From NCBI RefSeq assembly GCF_014898815.1, contig NW_026515460.1, forward strand, positions 1-64,000: a DNA stretch of 64,000 nt, written 5' to 3'. Numbering within the stretch: position 1 is the first letter of the stretch; each line of letters starts with the position of its first letter. Below the pieces are notes generated by a model. That model had not been told where the DNA came from, did no database searches, and saw only the letters and a list, made by a program, of their open reading frames with translations. This document shows positions 27,321 through 35,372 of this stretch, piece by piece. The DNA comes from Panonychus citri. Lineage: Eukaryota > Arthropoda > Arachnida > Trombidiformes > Tetranychidae. A program made the translations under genes and the position numbers.

Positions 27321-27592
27321 TCTTCTACAGGGCATTTTTGATCTTTTTGTACTACCTCTATTTAACTGAATATCTTTCGAGAAGTAAAAGTCACTTAAAG
27401 GTCGTTTGAAGGTCTCTATATTGAAGAAACAACTTTTCTCCAGATTTTAGTTTTAAGTCATTATTATGAAAGGAATACAATATAATCATGCTTTATGGTA
27501 AGAACGATTCAAGCCCCAAGTTCATAAGAGAAGTAAAATTTACAAATCAATTTGAATTCATATTAAGTATTGAATTTTATTACACTGGTTAA

Positions 27593-28079
27593 TTCTTATT
27601 TTCGAGGGTCAAATGTTGCCTTAATTGTTTTCGATTTGACTAATGTCAAGTCATTACTTAATTCCCTAAATTGGTCAAGGGAAGTGTTGAAATGTACCAA
27701 GAATCCGATTATATTTCTCATTGGCTCGAAAGCTGATGCAATTTCCCCTGCAGCTCGAGAGTTCAATGAATCGGAGGCAATTAAAATCGCCGATAAATTG
27801 AAAGCTGAATACTGGTCAGTTTCCGCTCGAACAGGGGAAAATGTGATCCCATTGTTTCACCGAATCTCATGTCTCACCTTTCAACAAATTATTCGTGAAA
27901 GAATCGACGAGATGGAAGCAATTAAAACTCTACAACCATTTAATAGCTCGACAACGGTACCAATTAAATCATCGATACCATTAAAACCGACAACCAGTAT
28001 TATCACACTTAATAAGAAAAAGAAAGTTTCAACAATTAAAAACTGTCTTAATATCAGAAGATTTTACAAACCTAAATGA
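27593..28079 (+). pseudogene. Truncated Rab34/36-like exon copy
   Basis: Keeps an open frame for the last 162 residues of the Rab protein (YFRGSNVALIVFDL to the end RRFYKPK) but lacks the acceptor, the DTAGQE switch II segment and all of exon 1. Upstream sequence is unrelated and gives no ATG in frame. Differences from the source exon are few and mostly silent (two amino-acid changes: SPTIP becomes STTVP), so the copy is young or has been gene-converted. No product is expected. Confidence 0.88.
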
Positions 28080-28371
28080 TACGAAAGTTAATTGTTACCC
28101 AACAATTAACCAGAAAACAAAATGCCAAAGAGTCAAGACCAAAAAAAAGTAAACACGATTGATTGGAATTAGGAAAAGACTCAGATTTTCAATTGCAACC
28201 GATAAAATCTCATCTAATTGTAATTAAAACGATCACAAAACACCATCAAAAAGTATATTAGTTAATTGCGATGATGTGGTTATCGACGTGATTAAACATT
28301 AATTGGTTTACTTTAAATTCATTTCTATTTATAAATATCAATCTGTGAATGGAATTACTTTACAGATTATA

Positions 28372-28563
28372 CAGCCACGAAAAATTAGATGAGAACAAAA
28401 ATTATATCAATTACGCATAAAGAGATAATTTAATCAAAATTAAAAGAAAATTTTAATTGATTTAAATGGAGAGTAACAGAAAAATGTAATCACAATTAGA
28501 AAAAAGTTATCTCTCTATGCTTATTAGGCATAATTTTTGTTCTCATCTCATTTTTCGTGGCTG
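28372..28563. mobile_element. 192-bp TA-flanked inverted-repeat element (MITE)
   Basis: Ends CAGCCACGAAAAATTAGATG / complement of CATCTCATTTTTCGTGGCTG, nearly perfect inverted repeats of about 37 bp. It is flanked by TA on both sides (28370-28371 and 28564-28565). The corresponding place in the other duplication copy (after 38655) reads straight through with a single TA, so this is an insertion with TA duplication, typical of Tc1/mariner-type transposition. No coding capacity. Confidence 0.88.
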
Positions 28564-28630
28564 TATTTATATTTCCATTGGAATCAAATTTAATTCCTTG
28601 ATTCAACTGAACACCTTTCTCTTAATTGTA

Positions 28631-29451
28631 TTAGGTAAACAACTAAGTAATGGCCAAAATTTTTTCGAGCTTACGTTTGGCTTGATTGTTAGAAAACTTT
28701 AGATTTTTGATTAATAAATTTAGTATAATTAGAGAGGTTAGATAATAAGCTTTAACATGATACATAAAAGATCATTTTATGATGATTAGTTTAATTACAA
28801 TTAAATTATATCTAAAGTGATAGAATTTTTGTTTTTCGATCTTTTTTATTCGGAGGCCATTTTTTCGATGAATATTGAACTTTCGAAGATTAAAATTTAA
28901 ACAAAATGTTCTTTGGATTTTCGAGCTACTATTGGATAAATTTGAACAATTAAAACGATCAAGTTCAAATTTTATTTAAATTTAATCAAAAAATCATTTA
29001 CCATTGAAGAGACATTGTCTATGGAGATTTTTACATGAAAATTGATTCTAATTCAAGAATTTCATGAAAATCGGCTCTTTATGGAAAATCAATGGTAAAT
29101 GATTTTTTGATTAAATTTAAATAAAATTTGAACTTGATCGTTTTAATTGTTCAAATTTATCCAATAGTAGCTCGAAAATCCAAAGAACATTTTGTTTAAA
29201 TTTTAATCTTCGAAAGTTCAATATTCATCGAAAAATGGCCTAATAAAAAGATCGAAAACAAAATTCTATCACTTTAGATATAATTTAATTGTAATTAAAC
29301 TAATCATCATAAAATGATCTTTATGTATCATGTTAAAGCTATTATCTAACCTCTAATTATACTAAATTTATTAATCAAAATCTAAAGTTTTCAACAATCA
29401 AGCCAAACGTAAGCTCGAAAAATTTTGGCCATTACTTAGTTGTTTACCTAA
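28631..29451. mobile_element. 821-bp palindromic (foldback) element with TA target duplication
   Basis: Begins TTAGGTAAACAACTAAGTAA and ends with its complement. The two arms (about 28631-29000 and 29090-29451) are nearly identical inverted copies around a spacer of about 90 bp. Flanked by TA at 28629-28630 and 29452-29453; the other duplication copy has one TA at the empty site near 38725. No protein is encoded, so any movement would depend on a transposase elsewhere. Confidence 0.88.
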
Positions 29452-29621
29452 TATAACCTAATTTTAGAATTTAATTATTAATTGTTAATAATTGTAATGT
29501 ATTCTCATACCTAATTGATGTAATAATAATATAATTATTGAGTAATTACAAATGATGAGTGAATTAAGTTGACAACTTTGTTGTTTTGCTCTCAAATTGT
29601 TCAAAACTAAAATCAATTAGA

Positions 29622-30180
29622 CTGTTGAACTTGTCAATTTTAATAACAATTCAGTTGAGTTTATCGATAATTTATCAACTGAGTAATGAAGAACTCAGGT
29701 AGACTTATGATTCAATATTACTTCATAATTTCAATAAGAACTTTATTAGGTTAATCATAATGTCTTCGGTGAATAGGATTTTTTACTTAATCATCTATTC
29801 ATGATCGAAGATATAAACTTAATGATTTACAATGAATTAAATCGTCTTATTTATATGGAAAAGAGAAAGACGAGAAAGAGAGAAAAAAGAAAGAGAAAAA
29901 GAAAGAGAAAGATAAAATCTTAGATACGATCTATTAAGATCGTATCTAAAAAGTCGCTATTGTTATTTTTGATTAATAAACAGAAAATTTGATTATTAAT
30001 TAATTGTTAATTGTTTTCCACTGAGTAATCAAAGATATTGATTACTCAATTATTGTTACAGTAATACGAAATTAAACACAATTCCGGTCATAAAACGGGA
30101 AATTATATGTTGATTCTTGTAACTCGCTATTACTTTGTTGGCAAAACATGTTTAAACTCATACAGTCTCTTTGAAATTTT
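29622..30180. other. Non-coding stretch left of the TBP-carrying element
   Basis: Contains a GA/AAAG-rich run (29860-29912) and a perfect 12-bp hairpin TTAGATACGATC / GATCGTATCTAA at 29920-29949. A segment at about 30072-30112 (AATTAAACACAATTCCGGTC...) recurs at 33950-33990, so part of it is a dispersed repeat. Confidence 0.6.
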
Positions 30181-30186
30181 GTTGGA
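30181..30186. repeat. Left target-site duplication GTTGGA
   Basis: Identical to 31216-31221 on the other side of the element; both directly abut the inverted repeats. Confidence 0.85.
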
Positions 30187-30281
30187 AGTAGTAAGGAAAA
30201 GATTGCTTCTGGCTCATAAGACATTTCTGGCTCAGAGTTGACATCTCTGGCTCAGTTGACATATGAAATGTTTCAGAAATG

Positions 30282-30791
30282 TTAAATGCGGGTCAATGAC
30301 GTTCGATTTACAAACATAGTTAACGCTGTATCAATCTCATCTTGTTCTTTGGCTCCTGTTATTATCACTGAACCAGTGGTGTAATAAATTAATGTCACCA
30401 TCTCCGTTTTGATGTATACCGCTGGATAAATCTCAGGCTCATATGTTGTATCTTGATAATTGGCTATCATGGCATGGGTGTCAAATGAATAGGGAAGAAA
30501 ACTGTGGGCTGTGATGTTAACAACCTTAACGAAAACAACAGACCTCTCAGGGTATATCTCTTGTAAACATGAACCAGCTCCGTTTATGTTCTTGAATCCT
30601 GTGGCTGTCACTTTTCCCGATGCAAAGACTAAGAAGACACCTTCCTTTCTTCTTACAACCTCTGCATTGAACCGTTTCTTTCTCTTTGAATTATCCACAT
30701 TAATTTGTATTGGACCGATGTTCCACAGTGAAACTACATTAACAATGTCATATTTAAGCGAGGAGGATCCCTGATTCTTTGATGTTGCCAT
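30282..30791 (-). CDS. Divergent TATA-binding-protein-like protein, intronless
   Basis: 169 residues from a true ATG at 30791. The whole protein is the TBP core fold, two imperfect repeats, with almost no N-terminal domain. Repeat 1: IVNVVSLWNIG (cf. IVSTVNLG of TBP), RFNAEVV, LVFASGKVTATGFK (residues 53-67). Repeat 2: VNITAHSFLPYSF, TYEPEIYPAVYIKTE (116-130), LIYYTTGSVIITGAKEQDEI (134-153). The four DNA-intercalating Phe positions of TBP fall on F41, F56, Y122 and Y136, so all stay aromatic. The loops between the paired strands are 2-3 residues shorter than in canonical TBP. TBP nucleates transcription by bending TATA DNA; whether this variant binds DNA is inference. It is enclosed by the inverted repeats of a mobile element. 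No break is seen. Confidence 0.82.
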   Translation of the reverse strand: MATSKNQGSSSLKYDIVNVVSLWNIGPIQINVDNSKRKKRFNAEVVRRKEGVFLVFASGKVTATGFKNINGAGSCLQEIYPERSVVFVKVVNITAHSFLPYSFDTHAMIANYQDTTYEPEIYPAVYIKTEMVTLIYYTTGSVIITGAKEQDEIDTALTMFVNRTSLTRI

Positions 30792-30861
30792 AATAGATAC
30801 TCTTTATTAACAGTATAACGAGTAGACACAGAATGATGAAATTTATCACGAGTAGATGCAT
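30754..30861 (-). CDS. Possible 35-residue hydrophobic peptide overlapping the TBP-like start
   Basis: An ATG at 30861, the first after the TATA box, opens a 35-codon frame ending TAA at 30754-30756. It overlaps the start of the TBP-like frame by 38 bases in another phase. The peptide has one hydrophobic run (LLVINFIILCLLVILLI) that could span a membrane. It could be a peptide gene, an upstream frame limiting translation of the TBP-like protein, or chance. Confidence 0.3.
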   Translation of the reverse strand: MHLLVINFIILCLLVILLIKSIYYGNIKESGILLA

Positions 30862-30890
30862 TTTAACTTTTAATTCATTCTCCTTCTTTC

Positions 30891-30897
30891 TTATATA
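30891..30897 (-). promoter_or_regulatory. TATA box of the TBP-like gene
   Basis: TATATAA on the minus strand, about 100 bases before the TBP-like ATG and about 30 before the first ATG at 30861. No clear initiator is visible. It lies inside the mobile element, so the gene carries its own promoter. Confidence 0.45.
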
Positions 30898-31007
30898 CTC
30901 CCTCTTGTTCTAGAGATGTCAACTTTGTGTGAGTTAGAAATGTATATTAAATGATAATCTGTTTCAGAGATGTCAGTTCTGATGTATACGAAATGTTGGT
31001 TTTAATA

Positions 31008-31195
31008 TGAGCCAGAAATGTACCTGAGTTAGAAATGTACCTGAGTTAGAAATGTACCTGAGTTAGAAATGTACCTGAGTTAGAAATGTCACTTGAGTTA
31101 GAAATGTCACTTGAGTTAGAAATGTCACTTGAGCCAGAAATGTCAACTGAGCCAGAGATGTCAACTCTGAGCCAGAAATGTCTTATGAGCCAGAA
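31008..31195 (+). repeat. Tandem array of 17-18-bp units (about eleven)
   Basis: Units of the form TGAGTTAGAAATGTACC (four 17-bp units), then TGAGTTAGAAATGTCACT (three 18-bp units), then TGAGCCAGAAATGTCAAC-type units running into the right terminal inverted repeat. The same unit, inverted, occurs three times in the left inverted repeat. Degenerate units extend left to about 30910. No spacers, so not a CRISPR array. Confidence 0.85.
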
Positions 31196-31215
31196 GCAAT
31201 CTTTTCCTTACTACT

Positions 31216-31221
31216 GTTGGA
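31216..31221. repeat. Right target-site duplication GTTGGA
   Basis: Pairs with 30181-30186. Six bases match the Polinton/Maverick insertion pattern. Confidence 0.85.
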
Positions 31222-31290
31222 CAATAGATGGACAAGAGACTTAAAAAATGAGAAGAAAATTTTATCATTTTATTATTGACATTTTGCTTG

Positions 31291-32534
31291 TTAAAGGTTT
31301 CCAAACACCATTGGACATCGATTGTTAAATTTCATAATGAGATATTCAAAGATAAAGATGCAAAATGCTAGAAAACTAAGTGACAGATAAAGAAACATAA
31401 AATCGCCGAAATTAGAATAGTTAATTGGTCGATATGAACTTTGAGGTTTGGTATTCAGCTTTTCGAAGCGCCAACATTGTGGGTATTGTTTTCTTACCCA
31501 AGGACCATGAATCTTTCTAAACGCTCGTTCTCCAGTAGCATCAAAATATCCTTGTTCAATGATTGCGTATAAACATTTAATAATCCAACGTTTCTTATAA
31601 GGATTCTTGGTGCTATAAATTAACGAATGAAGCTCTTCATAATAGTAACGTGTACCAGTATGGTGGAGAAAATTATTTATCCCGTTACCATTAATCTTTA
31701 CGAAACAAAACATTTGTAACAGTGTTATTAAATCTTTGTGTTCAATAAAATGTGATAAAATTGGTTTATCAAAATTTTGGGAATAATATTCGTAGAATGA
31801 TTTTTTAGTAAGAAGAATGAGTGGATTTGCTGAGCCATATGTTTCATTCACTCGCCAAAGGCAATTTTCTTCGACAAAAGCAGTGCAATTAACTCTGGGG
31901 TGAGAATACAAGTCAGGCCATTTATTGACTGGTGGTGGTCGTAATGATATCGAGTATTGAGTCGTGAACGATGTTGAAAATAGATGGAAAATGTAGTGAC
32001 CAGAAAATAAACAAGAAAGAAACAAGAGTAAACCAAATTTACTTTTCATCAACAATGAAAACTTTCGGAGTCGAGATAGATCATTATTTCTGTTTTCACT
32101 TCCAATGATCGAATGTGATCGAATCAAGTATAACACTGAACTAAGAACAAACAACAACGAGATGAGTAGATAAACAGAATGATCGATGATTTCAAATGTA
32201 GATAGAATTCCTTTGTCAATTGAAGGGTCGAAGAATTTGGATAAAAGTTAATGAAGACACAATAGTCACTCATTATTATTGGATTTATAGACACATTTCT
32301 AAATCCATAGTCAAAATGACGTATATTTTCATAACGAAACAGCAAGTCATAATTTCCTGACGAGAAAACATATTGGTAACTTTCATTTTTACGGCTCTCA
32401 GGAAAAAATATGAATTCTATTGGAACGTTGCCTAAAAAATTAGACATAACGAAAAACAAAACTTTCCGATAAAGATATTCACCCGGGTCATACATAGCGA
32501 AGAAAACTTTAAAAGGATCTTGTGTGAAATTCAT
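31291..32534 (-). pseudogene. IR-like three-TM receptor family member B, one frameshift
   Basis: ATG at 32534 (MNFTQDPFKVFF) as in its paralogues. The frame runs through the extracellular S1-like half to NFYPNSS, then shifts by one base near 32215-32235 (the paralogues' AAGGGGTGGAC is AAGGGTCGAA here). The other frame continues with LFVLSSVLYLIRS, FGLLLFLSCLFSGHYIFHLF, STSFTTQYSISLRPPP and the S2-like half to the last membrane segment and a stop at 31291. Length is 414 codons plus two bases, as expected for a single one-base loss. It starts 70 bases right of the TBP-carrying element. Confidence 0.8.
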
Positions 32535-32684
32535 TTTGTCTGAACTTCGAAATCTAAATTCAAAGCTTCAATATTGAAAGTGAAGAATAAAATAAATTAT
32601 GAAAGGTTCAGTTTCTCGTCAAAGATTTTGCTCCAAATTCATTTTCTATCAATTACATTAATCGAATTGACATCCCAACTTTCG

Positions 32685-32711
32685 TTATGATTTTACGATT
32701 AAATGCTTTTA
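32685..32711 (-). promoter_or_regulatory. Conserved 5' block of the IR-like family (copy B)
   Basis: TTATGATTTTACGATTAAAT followed by GCTTTTA, about 150-180 bases upstream of the ATG at 32534. The same block stands upstream of other members at 27219, 54337, 59574, 63518 and, more diverged, 56421. Whether it is a promoter element or merely duplicated flank cannot be told from the sequence. Confidence 0.45.
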
Positions 32712-32719
32712 ATACTATT

Positions 32720-34315
32720 TATTTTAGAACGTGCTATCAACAATCGATAGTTAATAGACACAGTTTCATTAGCAAAGAGGTAAGATGAGCGTTAATGGAT
32801 TAAGGATTTCAAGATAATCATCTTTTATGGTGAGAAGGTCTAAGTTTATAAGGAAAGTCTATAGCACAGTAGATGTTTTGCCGAATATCATATAATTAAG
32901 GTCTTTTACGTGCTTTTATATTAACCACGACATTATCTGGTCGACCAGAGATATTTTAGTCTAAAATTTTTAGAAATTTTTATTGTCACCTTAGCGGTGA
33001 TGATTTAACATTAATACTACAGGGGAAGTACTGTAGCTCCTCCAAAAAGGAGGAAAGTCGTACCAGACGACTTGGGGAGGGAAATTACAATGAGATTGAA
33101 ATGCAAAAATTCAGGTAAAGATAAACTATTAAGTGAGAATTTATAAAATAGATTAATTGATGATTATTTTGCTTATCCAAATGTCCAATTTGATGATTAT
33201 AATTAGGAACCAAGGGTTGAGGTGTGATGAAGATCCTGAGGTCCGAAAATGGTTAACTCATTAGATTTGGTATGGAGAAAAGAGAAAATAATATTAGAAT
33301 TTCAATCTTTTAAACAATTTTCTTGGTTATAAGTGTAAGGTGGTTTTATGGTATTAACTTGATCTACGTGATAAGATGAACAATAATAACACGAAATTAA
33401 ATTTTAAATTTACAGGTAAAGTTAAGGATTTATCAGGAGCGAAAAAAGTTGAACTTTCCCCTAAAAGAAAAGTAGACAGCATTGCCATCTATGGAGTACA
33501 ATCAATAACTTTTAATATTATTATGATTTAAAATAGCTTGATTGAAAAAAATTCTGATTTAAAATTCAAATATTTAAATTCTTTATATTTAAAAACAAAA
33601 AAACAAACAAACAAACAAAAACTAAACAAAATGATTGTCACCATTAGATACATTCAACCAAATGAAGGACAAGCCAATGAAGCCACCAAATTATTCAATC
33701 ACTGATTTAAAATTGTATTTGAAAAATTCATGTAAACTGGGCAGTTAGCTCAGGGCCTCAGGGCGGTTGGACTATGTCCAATGGAAATGTATAAAGCATT
33801 AACCTCGGGGGTAGGTGTAATAAAGATTAACTATTAAAAGTATATTCAGACAAAATAATCAATTTTTATGTTCAGCTTTCATCTCATAATCGTCTAATTT
33901 TAAAAACCATTTAGTTCAGTTTATCGATAATTGATTAACTGGGTTATTCAAAATTAAACACAATTCTGGTCATAAAACAGGAAATTATATTAAGGTTGTC
34001 CAAAGGTAAATGCATAAAAATATAAATACAGAAATAGATTATCAATGCAGTTAATATCTTGAATCTAAAAACTTAAGTTTGATTTCTCAAATTTTATTTT
34101 AAAAGATTAACATTTTTTGTATCGACTTTCAAAAATACTAACCAATTGCTTCATATCTTTGATTTCATATTAATGAACAATAATAATGAAAATACTAACC
34201 GTTACTCATAATGTACATTAACTACTAGTAAGTAAATTAGCGTCTAATTCATTTTGATTGTTAATTGTTGATGCTAATTATTCATTCGAATATTCATTTA
34301 TGTCAATACCTTAAG
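32720..34315. other. Intergenic region with a double hairpin
   Basis: Mostly anonymous AT-rich DNA. It includes a 14-bp palindrome TCTGGTCGACCAGA (about 32936), a compact double hairpin at 33037-33080 (separate entry) and a repeat shared with 30072 at about 33950. A short frame at 33631 (MIVTIRYIQPNEGQANEATK, stop after 24 codons) may be a gene fragment but cannot be assigned. Confidence 0.5.
33037..33080 (+). other. Two consecutive perfect hairpins in a GC-rich island
   Basis: CCTCC-AAAAA-GGAGG (33039-33053) is followed by AAGTCGT-ACCAG-ACGACTT (33055-33073) and then GGGGAGG. GC content is far above the surroundings. It could be part of a structured RNA or an old mobile-element end. Confidence 0.4.
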
Positions 34316-34324
34316 TATAAAAGG
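34316..34324 (+). promoter_or_regulatory. TATA box, possibly of the Rab gene
   Basis: TATAAAAGG about 1.05 kb before the Rab ATG. A possible untranslated exon could run from about 34347 to a donor AAAAAG|GTAAAT at 34564, joining an acceptor (TTATTCAACAG) near 35216. This is inference from motifs only; the box could serve a separate transcript. Confidence 0.3.
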
Positions 34325-35372
34325 TGTAATCAGTTGATTAATGAAAGTATATTTTAACTGGAAAAACAAACAAAACAGAAGAAAATTAATCCAAATTAGC
34401 TTTGCTCTTTTCTTCTTCGTTAATTGTTACATTCAATTTACCAACAATTTAATGTTAAACCACAAACCAAAAAATGATTGAAGGTCTCACGGAATCATGA
34501 TCATCTCTAAATGGGAAGAAACTTCAATCCATATTCATAACCTTCATGGTCGATTCAGAAAAAGGTAAATATCTACAAGAAATATGAGAGAGAGAGAGAA
34601 GGAGGGAGAGAGGGAGAGGAAGTAGGAGAAAATTGTGATGATGAAGAAATAAATTGTCAGGGTGATTAGTTGATGTATATTTAATCTGAATACTGAGACA
34701 AGTCTAATGATTAGTACCCAAGTGATGACAAATCAGCCTACCCATACATTTACATATTTGAATGTTCAACCTAGACCTTCAACAACAGCAACAGAGAGTG
34801 AAAAAACTTTGATCTGTGGGGTAACAATTAACTAAATTGTTTCCTTTTTATGATCAATTTTCTTCATAGGCTGAGAGCTTGACTAAGCCATAAATATTTT
34901 CCCATCTTCTCATTCAAAGTTTAGACTTAAGTAGAAGCTTCAATTTTTTTTGGTCATTGATTGTTAATCACAATTAACTCTCTCCTTCTTCCTCTCCCTC
35001 TCTATCTGTATCTTTGTCTTCATAATTACCTCAATCATCATCATCATATTCACTTATTCAATTAATGGATCATTTCTACAACAACAAGGAATCTACAATT
35101 GTTACTATTGTTTACTCTTTGCTAGAGTTTGTTTTAATTTCTCTTGTTTGTTACGCCATTTTGGATTCGCGTATTTCTGTTAGATTAAATTTCTCTTCTT
35201 CAACTTATTCAACAGGAAACATTTAATTCAAATTAATTTCTTGTGATTAAATCAATTCCCATTCTTATCTTCACTCGTTTAAACCTTAACTCTAAGTGAA
35301 CTTTTTTCTTCCATTCCCTTAAGTTGAAAAACTCGAGGATCCATTGGGTTTCCTGGTCGAGATTAAATAATC

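Larger units (their letters stand above)
27593..29621 (+). repeat. Segmental duplication of the Rab gene's last exon and 3' flank (copy A), interrupted by two elements
   Basis: 27593-28371 and the pieces after each insertion (28564-28630 and 29452-29621) match 37882-38890 almost base for base. Copy A begins inside the Rab exon, 45 bases after its acceptor, and ends where the two sequences part after AAAATCAATTAGA. The two insertions present here are absent from the other copy. Confidence 0.92.
30187..31215. mobile_element. 1,029-bp Polinton/Maverick-type element carrying a TBP-like gene
   Basis: Perfect 76-bp terminal inverted repeats (30187-30262 and 31140-31215) starting AGTAGTAAGGAAAAGATTGC. 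The direct repeat GTTGGA stands immediately outside each end (30181-30186 and 31216-31221), a 6-bp target duplication. Termini 5'-AG...CT-3', long inverted repeats and 6-bp duplications are the described hallmarks of Polintons/Mavericks, which are normally 15-20 kb and encode a protein-primed polymerase and a retroviral-type integrase. Neither is present here, so this would be a non-autonomous derivative moved in trans. Cargo: a TBP-like reading frame with its own TATA box on the minus strand, plus a tandem repeat array inside the right inverted repeat. The structural call is firm; the superfamily assignment is inference. Confidence 0.85.

Noticed and set aside
31008..31195. Regular short repeats that might suggest a CRISPR array
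   Set aside because: Units are tandem without spacers and the genome is eukaryotic; they belong to the inverted-repeat element.
33631..33705. 24-codon frame MIVTIRYIQPNEGQANEATK...
   Set aside because: Too short, with a stop and no donor; at best a fragment of an unidentified gene.
33736..33815. tRNA-like stretch (GGGCAGTTAGCTCAGGG...)
   Set aside because: An A-box-like match and a hairpin are present, but there is no B box, no proper anticodon arm and no acceptor stem pairing.
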